A DNA stretch of 64,000 nt, from assembly GCA_030430565.1 (NCBI GenBank), contig JAUIKS010000020.1, positions 1 through 64,000 of the forward strand, in the 5' to 3' direction. The notes under the pieces were generated by a model that was not told the DNA's origin, did no database searches, and saw nothing but the letters and a program-made list of their open reading frames with translations. Positions 19,303 through 28,997 of this stretch are shown in pieces. Every line of letters begins with the position of its first letter. The stretch's first letter is position 1. A program made the translations under genes and the position numbers. The DNA comes from Polyangia bacterium (GTDB taxonomy: Bacteria > Myxococcota_A > Polyangia > Nannocystales > Nannocystaceae).

Positions 19303-22300
19303 TCACGGCGCGGCGGGCAGGCCGGCGAGCCAGCTCGCCAGGCGCTGCAGCTCGGGCGCGAAGCCAGGCCCCATGGAGCGGTAGCGGGTAGCGAGCTCCT
19401 CCGCCTCGCGCCGCAGCGTCGCGGGCTCGTCGACATCGACTCGCGAGCGCAACGCGGCGAACTCGGCGGCGATCCGTGCTGGATAGTTCGGGCTCGCTGC
19501 AGCAACGAATCCGTCACGGGCCTGCGCGTGCGCGCGACGGGCCGCCGCCGCCTGCCCCTCTTGCATCAGCGCGTCGCCGCGTGCCACGGCAGCGTAGAGC
19601 GCGACGTGCTCCCTCGCCAGCTGCGGGTGTTTCTGCAACAGCGCGTTCGACTCATCGACGAGCGTCCGCGCGCGGGCAGGCTCGCCCATGTCGAGGAGCG
19701 TAAGGACGAGGCCGCTGCGACAGCGGATCTGGTGGTTGGCCTTCGCCAGGCGATCGGCGCGCTCAAGGCATCGCGAGAAGGCCTGCTCGGCGTCCGAAAG
19801 ACGATCTGCGCGGGCGAGCGCTTCGCCGATGTCGTGCCAGTACGCCGCTGGGTCGACGCTGTCGGGGAGCAGTCCCTCGGCCTCCTTCGCGTAGGTCCGT
19901 GCTCGATCGAATTCACCGAGGTCGGCCGAGAGCGCGGCGACGAGACCGAGGAAGTCGAGATCATCGGGGCGCGCGCCCCCGTTTCTCGTGCGCCGGGCTG
20001 TGAGGAGCTCGAGCGCGCGGTCGTGGGCAGCCACGCTCTCGCGTCGCAGCCTCATCGCCTGGACGCGACCCCATTCGATCCACTCCGCCAGCGCGGGGTT
20101 CCCGGGCGGCAGCGCGTGGGCGGCGGCGAGGAGATGCTGCTCAGCTTGCTCGAGTTGCCCCTGATCGAAGTAGACCTGGCTGAGGCGAAACTCTACGCCC
20201 GCGACGATGGGGTGGTAGCTGCCCACGATCGTGGTCAGCCCGGCGATCGCCGCTTCGAAGTCGCTCGCGGCCTCTCGAGCTCGCCCGCTGCCGACCATCG
20301 TCGCGCCGCGGTTCGCCAGGGTGAGCGCGCGTTCGTATTCCCGCCCCGTCGTGTCGTCGAGCACCGCGAGCGCTTCGTCGAACAACGCGCGCGCGCCATC
20401 GGTGTCCTCGAGTCGGCGTCGCGCGACGCCGAGGTTGTTGGCGAGCAGCCACCTGCGCCATGGGTCAGGCGATGCGTCGACCAGCGCGCGGGCGAGCTCC
20501 GCGCGGTCGAGCGCGCGCTCGGGATCCAGGAGGAGCGAGCCCTCAATGAAGAGGCGCCGCGCAGCTGCCTCGGCGGCGACCTCGAAGTGGTGGCTGCGGA
20601 GGGCGGTATACAGCGCGCGCTCGATCGCCGCACGGGCGGCCTCGCCGGTGTGCAGCTCCTGATGCGCGGCGCCGACGCGCAGCCACGCCTCCGCGATGAG
20701 CGGTGCGTACCCGAGCTGTTCGGCCGCGTCGCGGATCGCGGTCGCGTCTCGCAGCGCAGAGTCGAAGCGCCCCGCGAGCTCGTGGGCGTGGGCGCGCGCG
20801 AGCTCGGTCCGCGCTGCCTTCACGGCCTCGGCCGCCTCGGGCGTCTCGGGCGGCTCGACCGGGTTCGTCAGCGCGGCGACGTCCGAGCAGTCCTGGACCG
20901 GTCGTAGGCCGCGGACCGCCGCCGCGGCGCGCTCGACCGTGGTGTTCGTCGCGGCTTCGAAGCTCATCAGGAGCGCGTCGAAGCCGGCCCGGCGAAGATC
21001 GAGACAGACGGTTCGTCGATCGAAGAGCTCGTCGGACTCGTGCCCCGACTCGCGGGCGCTGCACGCCTCGACGCGGCCGCGCGCGAGCGCGTCGCGGTAG
21101 GCGTCGATGCGCGGCATGGTCAACGCCCACGTCCGCTCGCCGAACTTCCCGCTGCTCGCGTGAAACGCGGCCGCGATCGCGTCGCGTCGGCCCTCATTCC
21201 ACACGAGCGCGCGCGCTTGATCGCCGAGATCACAGCGCCGCGCGTCACCGCCGAGCGTCCGCGCGAGGCCGAAGCCCGCGGCGACCATCGCCGCCGCCAA
21301 TCCGGCGAGCGCGAGCCGTCGTCTTCGGCGTTGTACAGGGTCGTCGGAGAGCGCGTCGAGCAGCGCCTTCATGCTCTCGAAGCGCGCCGCGGGATCGGTC
21401 GAGAGCCCGCGTCGAACGACGCGCTCCACCCACGTCGGCACGCTCGTGCCCGCCGGCGGGCTGCGCACGTCACCGCTGATAATCGCGCGAGATAGCTCTG
21501 GTACCGACTGACCTGGAAACGGCAGCTGGCCGTAGAGCCCCTCGTAGAGCGACGCGCAAAAGCTAAATTGATCGCTCAGCCCATCGAGTGGTCGGCCTGC
21601 GTACTGCTCAGGGGACATGTACGCTGGCGTCCCGACGATCGCGCCGGTCTGAGTCAGGCGCGTAGAGGACGACTGCGGGGACGTTGGGTCGACCTCGTGG
21701 GTATCTGTCCTAACGGCCAACCCGAAGTCGAGCACCTTGACCTCGCCGTTCTCGCCGCGGATCGCGTTGTGCGGCTTGAAGTCGCGGTGGACGAGGCCTG
21801 CGCGATGCGCCGCGTGCAGACCGGCGCCCGCTTGTCGGTAGACGGCGATCACCTCGCGCCACGTCGGCCCCGTAGAGGCCCATTTGTCGAGGCTTTGTCC
21901 GCGGACGAACTCCATGGCGATGAACACCTGCCCCTCGTGTTCACCGACCTCGTGTACAGCGACGACGTTGGAGTGCGTCAGCTTGGCCATCGCCCTGGCT
22001 TCCTGGATGATTCGCGCCTGCCCGACGCTGTCCAGGTCGCCCTGCGCACGCAAGAGCTTGACGGCGATCTTGCGATCGAGTCGCTCGTCGTACGCCGCGT
22101 AGACGACACCCATGCCACCTTGCCCAAGACGCTCGAGCAGCTGGAAGCGGCCGATCTTGATGACCGAGGCGCGCTTGAACAGCCCTCGTCGGGCGATCTC
22201 TTTGAGGCGCCGCTGCTCGGTCTCGTCGTCGCCGAAAGGCGTCAGCGGGTCTCCAGGCGTGTCTCCCGAGCTCGTCGGTTTGTCCGCCCCCAAGGTGTCG

Positions 22301-22389
22301 GCGTCAGCGAAGCCGGCTCCGCGACTTCTAGCGTCGGCGCGCGCACCCGTCGGAGAACGATGCTCCAGGCTCACCGCTGGAGCGTACAC
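19303..22389 (-). CDS. Membrane Ser/Thr protein kinase with TPR domain
   Basis: A 1028-residue protein. After a disordered N-terminal 75 residues comes a complete Hanks-type kinase domain (about 80-350) with glycine loop LGQGGMGVVY, Lys111 (IAVK), HRDFKPHN with catalytic Asp203 and Asn208, DFG at 221-223 and YMSPEQY. A basic stretch and a transmembrane segment follow (about 359-377), then an ectodomain or periplasmic part rich in TPR helices to the end. All catalytic residues are present, so it should be active. The cytoplasmic kinase with an exported TPR sensor is a common myxobacterial layout. It is convergent with the lipoprotein at 18306, only 7 bp between stops. A GTG a few codons in (VSLEH) is an alternative start. 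Confidence 0.92.
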   Translation of the reverse strand: MYAPAVSLEHRSPTGARADARSRGAGFADADTLGADKPTSSGDTPGDPLTPFGDDETEQRRLKEIARRGLFKRASVIKIGRFQLLERLGQGGMGVVYAAYDERLDRKIAVKLLRAQGDLDSVGQARIIQEARAMAKLTHSNVVAVHEVGEHEGQVFIAMEFVRGQSLDKWASTGPTWREVIAVYRQAGAGLHAAHRAGLVHRDFKPHNAIRGENGEVKVLDFGLAVRTDTHEVDPTSPQSSSTRLTQTGAIVGTPAYMSPEQYAGRPLDGLSDQFSFCASLYEGLYGQLPFPGQSVPELSRAIISGDVRSPPAGTSVPTWVERVVRRGLSTDPAARFESMKALLDALSDDPVQRRRRRLALAGLAAAMVAAGFGLARTLGGDARRCDLGDQARALVWNEGRRDAIAAAFHASSGKFGERTWALTMPRIDAYRDALARGRVEACSARESGHESDELFDRRTVCLDLRRAGFDALLMSFEAATNTTVERAAAAVRGLRPVQDCSDVAALTNPVEPPETPEAAEAVKAARTELARAHAHELAGRFDSALRDATAIRDAAEQLGYAPLIAEAWLRVGAAHQELHTGEAARAAIERALYTALRSHHFEVAAEAAARRLFIEGSLLLDPERALDRAELARALVDASPDPWRRWLLANNLGVARRRLEDTDGARALFDEALAVLDDTTGREYERALTLANRGATMVGSGRAREAASDFEAAIAGLTTIVGSYHPIVAGVEFRLSQVYFDQGQLEQAEQHLLAAAHALPPGNPALAEWIEWGRVQAMRLRRESVAAHDRALELLTARRTRNGGARPDDLDFLGLVAALSADLGEFDRARTYAKEAEGLLPDSVDPAAYWHDIGEALARADRLSDAEQAFSRCLERADRLAKANHQIRCRSGLVLTLLDMGEPARARTLVDESNALLQKHPQLAREHVALYAAVARGDALMQEGQAAAARRAHAQARDGFVAAASPNYPARIAAEFAALRSRVDVDEPATLRREAEELATRYRSMGPGFAPELQRLASWLAGLPAAP

Positions 22390-22588
22390 CAGCGGTGCGC
22401 GGGTGAGGAGCGCGTTGAGTTTCGCTGGAGCGAGGTCGCTGTCGCGGCGTGGTGCGCAGCTCGTCGAGCTCCTCCGCGCTCACGATCGCGTCACGTTGTG
22501 AACGAACTCGCGCATGAAGAGCTCGGGGTCTCGGGGTCGCTATCGCGGTCGACGAACGTCAGCCGGCCACGATAGCGATCGACGAGCT

Positions 22589-23407
22589 TCAGGAGGCCGC
22601 GACCGCGGTCAGCACGACCTGCTTCCCCTCGTAGGTGAGGTGCAGCGCGACGTCGTCGAAGCGCGCGAGCTCATCACCGTCACCCGCGTTCGAGAACTCC
22701 CCCTTGAGCTGCTCGCGCGCCTCGATGACCACGAAACGATCGCCCGGGGTGGGGGTGAAGCCGTATCGGAGCCCGACTACTAGCTCCCCGGCGAGCGCGA
22801 TCGCGTCGCCACGGACGGTCGCGTGATAGCCAGGTCCGACGGCGTCTGGCCCTGCCGGCAGCGCGCCTCCAAGGTACAGCGACAGCGCGCCGTCCTCGGT
22901 GAGCGCGACGGCGTCGGCGTCGAGCGCCGACGGGTTGTAGCCGCAGCGCCAGCGACTACAGTCCTTGGTCCCGAGCATCAACGTCGAGCCGTGCCACTCC
23001 GAGGCGAAGGCGAAGAAAGTCGAGTTGTTGTCGGCGCTCAGCTCGTCGAAGGTGAGCTGCGTCCCGGCGTGGGTCTCGAGGCGCGCGCCGCCGGCGAGGT
23101 GAATATTCCCGAGGGTGATGAGCGCGGGATCGAACATTGGATCCGGCGGCGCCATGGTCGGGTCAAGGAACACCTCGGGCGCGTGCCCGGGCCCGCCGAT
23201 GACGATGTCCTCGCCCGCGCGGCCGGGCACGACGCCGCCCTCCCAGTTGTCGGGGTTGAACCAGTCGCCGTCGTTGCCGATGTAGTGAACCGGTCCTTGC
23301 GCGCGCGCGGTCGTGACGTGTTGCTGCGAGGGGGGAGGCGCGTCGCAGGCGGGCAGCGCGAGCGCGGCGAGTGAGAGCGTCAGGAGGAGGTTGGTCTTGT
23401 TGGACAT
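22589..23407 (-). CDS. Lipoprotein with pectin-lyase/autotransporter-like repeat and WxCGYN motif
   Basis: The start at ATG 23407 (MSNKTNLLLTL) is chosen because it opens a clean lipoprotein signal with Cys21 (LAALALPAC). The longer frame to 23488 would translate the upstream bipartite motif. The mature part starts with IGNDGDWFNPDNWEGGVVPG, a block typical of beta-helical surface proteins. It contains KDCSRWRCGYNPSALDAD, close to CRGWECGYNAAEVNG in the ADYC protein at 50989. The C-terminal half is beta-rich. Biochemical role unknown; it is presumably anchored in the outer envelope. Its promoter copy suggests co-regulation with the neighbouring kinase genes. Confidence 0.78.
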   Translation of the reverse strand: MSNKTNLLLTLSLAALALPACDAPPPSQQHVTTARAQGPVHYIGNDGDWFNPDNWEGGVVPGRAGEDIVIGGPGHAPEVFLDPTMAPPDPMFDPALITLGNIHLAGGARLETHAGTQLTFDELSADNNSTFFAFASEWHGSTLMLGTKDCSRWRCGYNPSALDADAVALTEDGALSLYLGGALPAGPDAVGPGYHATVRGDAIALAGELVVGLRYGFTPTPGDRFVVIEAREQLKGEFSNAGDGDELARFDDVALHLTYEGKQVVLTAVAAS

Positions 23408-23449
23408 CAAAGGTCTCCGAGTCGATGGGTGTCGGGGTTCAGAGACCAA

Positions 23450-23478
23450 GTGACCGCTCGGTGCGAAACAATTACGAC
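23450..23478 (-). promoter_or_regulatory. Bipartite upstream motif, copy C (lipoprotein)
   Basis: On the minus strand: GTCGTAATTG, 13 nt, GGTCAC. GGTCAC ends 42 bp upstream of the ATG at 23407. The site begins just past the stop of the kinase gene transcribed in the same direction (23492), so the lipoprotein can be expressed separately from that kinase. Confidence 0.65.
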
Positions 23479-23491
23479 GACGGGACACGCG

Positions 23492-26251
23492 CTAACGAAG
23501 GTTGTCGCCGGCTCCCTCCTGAGTGCGTCGAGCGGCTGCTCGTTCGCGCGCGACGAGCCAAGCGCGGATCTCCGCGCGCTCGTGGTCAAAGGTGTGATCG
23601 AGACCGGGGCCCTCGACGAGGGCGCTCCGCGCGAGCGCCCGCGCTTCCTCGATCGCCCCTTCACGCGCCGCGACACGTGCGAGCACGAAGCGCGGCGCGA
23701 TCAGCAGCCCGACAAAATCCGTCTCGCTCGCCTCGATCATGGCGATGACATCGAGCGCCAGGTCGCGGGCCTCGTCGAGTTCACCGCGCGCCAGCGCGAG
23801 TTTCGCTAAACCTGTCTGTAGTTGCAGATCAACTCGTCCACGATCAGTGTCGAGCGAGTTCAGGTACCCGATCCCCGCGGTGAGCTGAGACTCGGCGAGC
23901 TCGAGCTCCCCTGACGCGATCAGCAGATCGGCGTATTGGTGATGGATGGCCGCGCGGAGCTCGTTCCTTACATCGGGATCCGCGGGCACCCCCGTCAGGA
24001 GGTCGTGGGCGAGCGCGGCCGCCCGCTCGAGATCACCAGCGTTTCGATACGCCAGTATTGCGAGCAGCAGCCAGTTGACGTGTCCACGCACGCCGTAGCT
24101 GGCGATGTGCGCTCGAGCCGGCGCTGGAGCGCAGCGGAGCGCAGCGTCAAGGTCGCCGCAGCGCGTGTTGAGGAGGCAACGAGAGTAGGAGAGGATCTCG
24201 ACGTCGGGGTGCTCGGCCCCGAACGTGCCAATATATCGCGTCAGGAGCTCGTCGATGGTGGTGTACGCCTCGTCGCATTCATCGACGAAGGGTAGATACG
24301 TGGCGAGGGTTAAGCGCGCGTCGTCGACCTGCGCGTGTTCTTCACCGAGCACGTCGGTCCAGACCTCGACCGCATCGCGCGCCAACGCGACCGCGCGACG
24401 AGCTTGTCCTCGAAGGCCCCAGATCGTCGCGGCGTTGTGAAGAACTAGACCGCGCAGCTCACGATCATCGTCGACACTGCGGCTCCAAGCCAACGCTTGA
24501 TCGAAGTACTCGAGCGCCTCGTCGTAACGACCGAGTTCGACCCCGGTTGTGTACATGATCCTCGCCGACGCCTCGGCCGCCAAAGCGTCGTACCGGGTAC
24601 GAATAGCGACGTGATAAGCCTCTCCGAACGCGAGCTCGGCCTCGGAGGAATTAGACGACAGCAGGAGCGAGGCGCGGCGAAGCCGATGTTCCGCAGTCAA
24701 CGGTGGGTAGTCGACCGCGGTCACGCGCTCTTCGAGGGCGTCGACGAGGTCGGATCCTTCGATGTTATGCCCGTTGACCTCGAGGGCGTAGGCGCGCGCG
24801 AGCTCAGCACGCAGACGCTCGACCTCGCGGGCAGCGCGAGGGTCCTCCAGTGGTGCCGTCTCGGCCAGCAGGGACTTCGCGTCACCACAAGGCGCGGTGC
24901 GAGGGAGGCTGTCGACGGCTCCCGCAGCATGATCCACAGTCTCGACCGTGACCTCGGTGAGGACTTCTGTCAGTGTATCAAGCTGAACGAGCCGACGGTC
25001 GAAGCAGGCGCGGGAGAGTTCGAAAACTCGAGGATCGTGCTCATCACCACGGAGCGACTCGCACGCGTTCGCGTATTGCGAGCTCCAGGACTCGGCGTAC
25101 GCGTTGAGAGCGCGAACGAGGTGCAGCGATGTCGACTCCGCATGCGCCGCGCCGGTCGCCCGAAAGGCGGCGCGCAGCTCCAGCCGACGGTTGTCGTTCC
25201 AGACCTCCGCGAGCCGGCTCGACGAGTCGGTGCAGGGGTCGTTGACCTCCGGCTCGAGACTCCCGTACACAACACCTGTCCCCGCGGCCAAAGCTCCGAG
25301 GAGCGCAAAGCCGGCGACGACGCGCCGGCGTCTCGAGGGATCGAACTCGAGCGCGTCCAGGAGTGCGGAGAGCGAGGACCAGCGGTCGCTGGGGTCGGGC
25401 GCGAGGCCGCGGAGAATGGCGCGCTCGATGTTACGAGGGACGGCGGAGTGAGGGGGCGAGAGCAGCTCACCTGCGAGTATGCGCTCACGAACGGCCGCGC
25501 GGGTGTCTCCTGCGAACGGCCGCCTCCCGTAGAGCGCCTCGTAGAGCGTTACGCAGAGGCTGAACTGATCCGAGCGGGCGTCGAGGGTCTCTCCGCGATG
25601 TTGCTCGGGGGACATGTAAGCGGGCGTGCCGAGCACGTGGTTGTGCACCGTGAGGGGAGCCTCCGACAGGTTTTCCGGACTACCCGAGGCCGAGCACGAC
25701 GGGGGTGGATCCTCGGCGGTCTCGTCGAGCTCTCGCTCGGCATGGGAGGCGAGGAGGCCGAAGTCGGCGATCAGTGCTCTCCCGTGGCCGCTGACGAGCA
25801 GGTTGTCGGGCTTGAGATCGAGGTGCAGTAAGCCAGCGGCGTGGACGGCCGCGAGGCCGCGGCCGGCAGCGACGACGACGTTCAAGGTGCATCGCCAGGA
25901 GCGATCGTCGCTAGCGAGCCAGCGGCGGAGGTCGAGACCGTCAACGAGCTCCATGGCGATGAACGGGCGGCCATCGTGCTCACCGACCTCGAACACCTGT
26001 ACGACGTTGGGGTGCGAGAGCTTCGCGAGCGCCCGGGCCTCACGGAGGGCCCGGTCGCGCGAGCGCGCGGAGGCGAACACGTCGGCGCGTAGCAGCTTGA
26101 GTGCGACCCTACGGTCGAGCAGGGGGTCGTAGCCGGCGTAGACCTGCCCCATGGACCCTTCGCCGATGAGGCGAAGCACCGCGTAGCGCCCGATGGTTTT
26201 GTCCACTGCGCTCGTGGGTGCTCGAGCGAAGGTCGTTGGCGATGTCGACAT
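23492..26251 (-). CDS. Membrane Ser/Thr protein kinase with TPR domain (non-RD type)
   Basis: A 919-residue protein. The kinase domain (about 20-300) has glycine loop IGEGSMGQVY, Lys52 (VALK), HLDLKPDN with Asp145 and Asn150, DFG at 163-165, and YMSPEQH. The Arg of HRD is Leu144, so it is a non-RD kinase that may not need activation-loop phosphorylation. A basic patch and transmembrane helix (about 311-330) precede a long TPR-type helical region. It is the closest relative in the window of the pseudokinase at 5322, with shared blocks such as LLHL-KP/RP and RSDQFSLCVTLYE. It is divergent from the kinase at 26456, and each has its own copy of the bipartite motif in the 204-bp gap. Confidence 0.92.
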   Translation of the reverse strand: MSTSPTTFARAPTSAVDKTIGRYAVLRLIGEGSMGQVYAGYDPLLDRRVALKLLRADVFASARSRDRALREARALAKLSHPNVVQVFEVGEHDGRPFIAMELVDGLDLRRWLASDDRSWRCTLNVVVAAGRGLAAVHAAGLLHLDLKPDNLLVSGHGRALIADFGLLASHAERELDETAEDPPPSCSASGSPENLSEAPLTVHNHVLGTPAYMSPEQHRGETLDARSDQFSLCVTLYEALYGRRPFAGDTRAAVRERILAGELLSPPHSAVPRNIERAILRGLAPDPSDRWSSLSALLDALEFDPSRRRRVVAGFALLGALAAGTGVVYGSLEPEVNDPCTDSSSRLAEVWNDNRRLELRAAFRATGAAHAESTSLHLVRALNAYAESWSSQYANACESLRGDEHDPRVFELSRACFDRRLVQLDTLTEVLTEVTVETVDHAAGAVDSLPRTAPCGDAKSLLAETAPLEDPRAAREVERLRAELARAYALEVNGHNIEGSDLVDALEERVTAVDYPPLTAEHRLRRASLLLSSNSSEAELAFGEAYHVAIRTRYDALAAEASARIMYTTGVELGRYDEALEYFDQALAWSRSVDDDRELRGLVLHNAATIWGLRGQARRAVALARDAVEVWTDVLGEEHAQVDDARLTLATYLPFVDECDEAYTTIDELLTRYIGTFGAEHPDVEILSYSRCLLNTRCGDLDAALRCAPAPARAHIASYGVRGHVNWLLLAILAYRNAGDLERAAALAHDLLTGVPADPDVRNELRAAIHHQYADLLIASGELELAESQLTAGIGYLNSLDTDRGRVDLQLQTGLAKLALARGELDEARDLALDVIAMIEASETDFVGLLIAPRFVLARVAAREGAIEEARALARSALVEGPGLDHTFDHERAEIRAWLVARERAAARRTQEGAGDNLR

Positions 26252-26295
26252 CGTTTGTTGCTTGCTTGAAGTGTGCCCGGATGGGTCGGAGATCA

Positions 26296-26325
26296 GGTGA
26301 TCACGCGCCGCGTTTCAATTACGAC
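26296..26325 (-). promoter_or_regulatory. Bipartite upstream motif, copy E (TPR kinase)
   Basis: On the minus strand: GTCGTAATTG, a 13-nt gap, then GATCACC, which differs by one base from the GGTCACC of the other copies. It points to the kinase gene starting at 26251, 44 bp further on. This is the weakest of the five matches in its second half but perfect in its first. Confidence 0.55.
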
Positions 26326-26379
26326 GCTCGAAACTGAACGCGTGTGTTTTCCCGCAACCGCCGAGAACGTCGTCAGCGA

Positions 26380-26404
26380 AATTGTTTTTCCTCCTGCGGT
26401 CACC
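26380..26404 (+). promoter_or_regulatory. Bipartite upstream motif, copy B (TPR kinase)
   Basis: AATTG at 26380-26384, a 13-nt spacer starting TTTTTC, then GGTCACC at 26398-26404. The bases before AATTG (GTCAGCGA) keep only part of the GTCGT seen in the other copies. It lies 51 bp ahead of the ATG at 26456. Confidence 0.6.
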
Positions 26405-26455
26405 CGTCTTTGTACCGCCCGGATTCGTACCGAGCAGAAGGGGTAGTGTCTGATC

Positions 26456-28708
26456 ATGGAGCGCGACAGAGACCGCGAGGCCGAGTTGTGGATCGGCGCG
26501 ACCCAGCTCGCGGCGACGGAGGAAATCCCGTGCGACGACTCGAGGCTCGCGCCCTTTGGCGCCGGCGGGGTCGAGCTTCGCCACTTCAAAGAGCTGGCGC
26601 GCGCCGGGCTGTTTGGGCGCCCCCCAACGCCGATGAGAATCGGCCGGTTTCGTGTGCTCGAGCGCGTTGGCCAAGGCGGGATGGGGGTCGTCTACGCGGC
26701 TTTCGACGAGCAGCTCGATCGCAAGGTCGCGGTCAAGCTGCTTCAACAGGCGGAGGGCTCAGACGGGGCGCGCAAGCGGTTGCTGCGTGAAGCTCAGGCC
26801 ATGGCGCGCTTGACCCACGAGAACGTGGTCGCTGTGTACGAGGTCGGCGAGCACGAGCGCGAGGTATTCGTCGCTATGGAGTTCATTCGTGGTCAGAGTC
26901 TAGATCGCTGGCTCGCCACACCTCGTAGCTGGCGAGAGATCATCTCGGTATTCGCACGCGCGGGCGCAGGGCTGCGTGCGGCGCACGATGCTGGCCTGAT
27001 CCACCGCGATTTCAAACCCCACAACGTGATGCGCAGCGAGGACGGCGAGGTCAAGGTTCTCGACTTCGGGCTCGTTCAGGCGCTCGAGAATGAAGGCGAG
27101 CGATCGGCTCGAGCGCGATCCGGTTTAGCGACAGTACAGGTCGTTGATTTACCGGCCGATCCGCAATCGTTGTGGACACGTCTAACGCAGACGGGCGCGT
27201 TCTTGGGGACGCCCGCCTACATGTCCCCAGAGCAATATGCGGGCGGAACGGTTACAGCGCGAAGCGATCAGTTTAGCTTTTGCGTCGCGCTCTACGAGGG
27301 GCTCTACCGTCAACTGCCCTTCGCTGGCCAGAGCGTCGGCGAACTGGTGAGCGCGGCGCTCGAAGGCGCGATTCGGCCTCCTCCGCCTGACGTCGGCGTC
27401 CCCGCGTGGGTCGAGCGTATCGTCCGCCGCGGGCTGTCGCATCGACCGGAGGATCGCTTCCCCGACATGGCGACGCTGCTCGACGCCCTCGAGCGCAACC
27501 CGCAGCGACGACGGCGGCGCTGGCTGACGAGCGCGTGCGTAGCGATGCTCACCGGACTCGCCGGGTACGGGGCGGCGCCGGCCATGGGCCTCGGCCATCG
27601 ATGTGATCGCGGTGCGACTGAGCGCGAGGCGCTCTGGAGCGAGGCGCGACAGGCGGAGCTCGCGGCCTCGTTCGCCGACGTCGGCACGCTCGGTGTTTCC
27701 ACCTGGGATCACATCCGGCCCGCGCTCGATCACTACATTACGTACGTATCCGCCGCTCGTGACAAGACGTGTGAGGAGCAACGACGCGGCTACGACTCGG
27801 ACGAGCTCTATGAGCTGCGTAGCGCGTGCATCGATCAGCGCGTCGCTGGGGTAGAGACGTTGCTCAACGCGTTCGCTTTCGCGTCACCGAACGTAGTAGA
27901 ACGCGCTGCGTTGGCGGTCGATGACCTCGCGTCGCTCGATTCCTGCGATGACCGCGACGCGCTGCTCGGCGGTGTGGCGCCCCCCAAAGACCCCGCGACC
28001 AACCGAGCGGTCGCGCGCGCGCGTCTCGAGCTCGAGCGTGCTCGTGTGGAGCAACTCATCGGTGACGTCGAACGCGCGTGTACACGCGCCGCGAGCGTTC
28101 GCCGCGAGGCCGAGGTCCTTGGTTATCAGCCGCTTATCGCCGAGGCTTGGCTGCGAGAGGGGGCGGCGCACCAGGATCAGGGCGCGGGGGAGCCCGCGAG
28201 GACCGCCATGAGCGCGGCGCTCCTCATGTCGATCGAGAGTCGTCACCGCGCGGTCGCAGCCGAGGCCGCCGCTCGATTGATCTCGATCGACAGCGAGCTC
28301 CGAGGTACGCCGAGCGAGGCGCTCGAGTCGGCTGAATTCGCGGCGGCGCTCGCGGACGCCGCCCCCGATCCCTGGCGCGCGTGGCTGCTGGCCAATAACA
28401 TCGGCTTCGCGCGCTGGAAGAGTGGCGACCTCGACGGTGCTCTCACGGAATTTCACCGGGCGCTCACGAAACTCGGCGAGACCCCGGGCTGGGTCCGTGA
28501 GCGCGCGCTGACCGAGTGCAGCATTGGACAGCTCCATCTCGCCCGCGGTGAGTTCGAGCCTGGGCGCTCACATCTCGAGCTAGCGATCGAGATCAACCGC
28601 GGTCTCATGGGAGACGTTCACCCGACGCTTGACCGGATCGAGCGCCTCCTCGACGACACGCGTCGACCCCACCAACACCGCCAGCCGCATCATCGAGAGC
28701 CTATATAG
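26456..28708 (+). CDS. Membrane Ser/Thr protein kinase with shortened TPR region
   Basis: A 750-residue protein. The kinase domain (about 62-335) is complete: glycine loop VGQGGMGVVY, Lys94 (VAVK), HRDFKPHN with Asp185 and Asn190, DFG at 203-205, YMSPEQY. The domain is followed by an Arg-rich stretch and a transmembrane segment (about 347-365). It is a close paralogue of the kinase at 19303, sharing long blocks such as LKxxARxGLF and AMEFxRGQSLD. It is about 280 residues shorter because the C-terminal TPR repeats stop early, ending in a His/Arg-rich tail (RRPHQHRQPHHREPI). That tail suggests a frameshift or truncation at the 3' end. Kinase activity should be unaffected. Confidence 0.88.
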   Translation: MERDRDREAELWIGATQLAATEEIPCDDSRLAPFGAGGVELRHFKELARAGLFGRPPTPMRIGRFRVLERVGQGGMGVVYAAFDEQLDRKVAVKLLQQAEGSDGARKRLLREAQAMARLTHENVVAVYEVGEHEREVFVAMEFIRGQSLDRWLATPRSWREIISVFARAGAGLRAAHDAGLIHRDFKPHNVMRSEDGEVKVLDFGLVQALENEGERSARARSGLATVQVVDLPADPQSLWTRLTQTGAFLGTPAYMSPEQYAGGTVTARSDQFSFCVALYEGLYRQLPFAGQSVGELVSAALEGAIRPPPPDVGVPAWVERIVRRGLSHRPEDRFPDMATLLDALERNPQRRRRRWLTSACVAMLTGLAGYGAAPAMGLGHRCDRGATEREALWSEARQAELAASFADVGTLGVSTWDHIRPALDHYITYVSAARDKTCEEQRRGYDSDELYELRSACIDQRVAGVETLLNAFAFASPNVVERAALAVDDLASLDSCDDRDALLGGVAPPKDPATNRAVARARLELERARVEQLIGDVERACTRAASVRREAEVLGYQPLIAEAWLREGAAHQDQGAGEPARTAMSAALLMSIESRHRAVAAEAAARLISIDSELRGTPSEALESAEFAAALADAAPDPWRAWLLANNIGFARWKSGDLDGALTEFHRALTKLGETPGWVRERALTECSIGQLHLARGEFEPGRSHLELAIEINRGLMGDVHPTLDRIERLLDDTRRPHQHRQPHHREPI

Positions 28709-28997
28709 GTCAGGACCGCTCGGCGCTCGATATCCTCCAGGTGCGATCCCTGAGCCCATACGGCCCCTCGGTTCAAGTTCGACGCCCGCGAGCGCTCCCG
28801 CTCCACGCAGAGAACGCCGGGCGAGTGCCGCCCCCAAACCGTTTGACCAGCCATTCGAATACGATTTTTCGGCCCGTGTTCGACAAGCGAGAGAGTCGAG
28901 GATGCTTGAGAGCCGGGGCGCGTTCGAACGCACATGTCCCGCGGTATTCGGGTTGTCGCGTCGCGGAGGAGTCTCCCACCGGACTGGTTTTAGTTCG

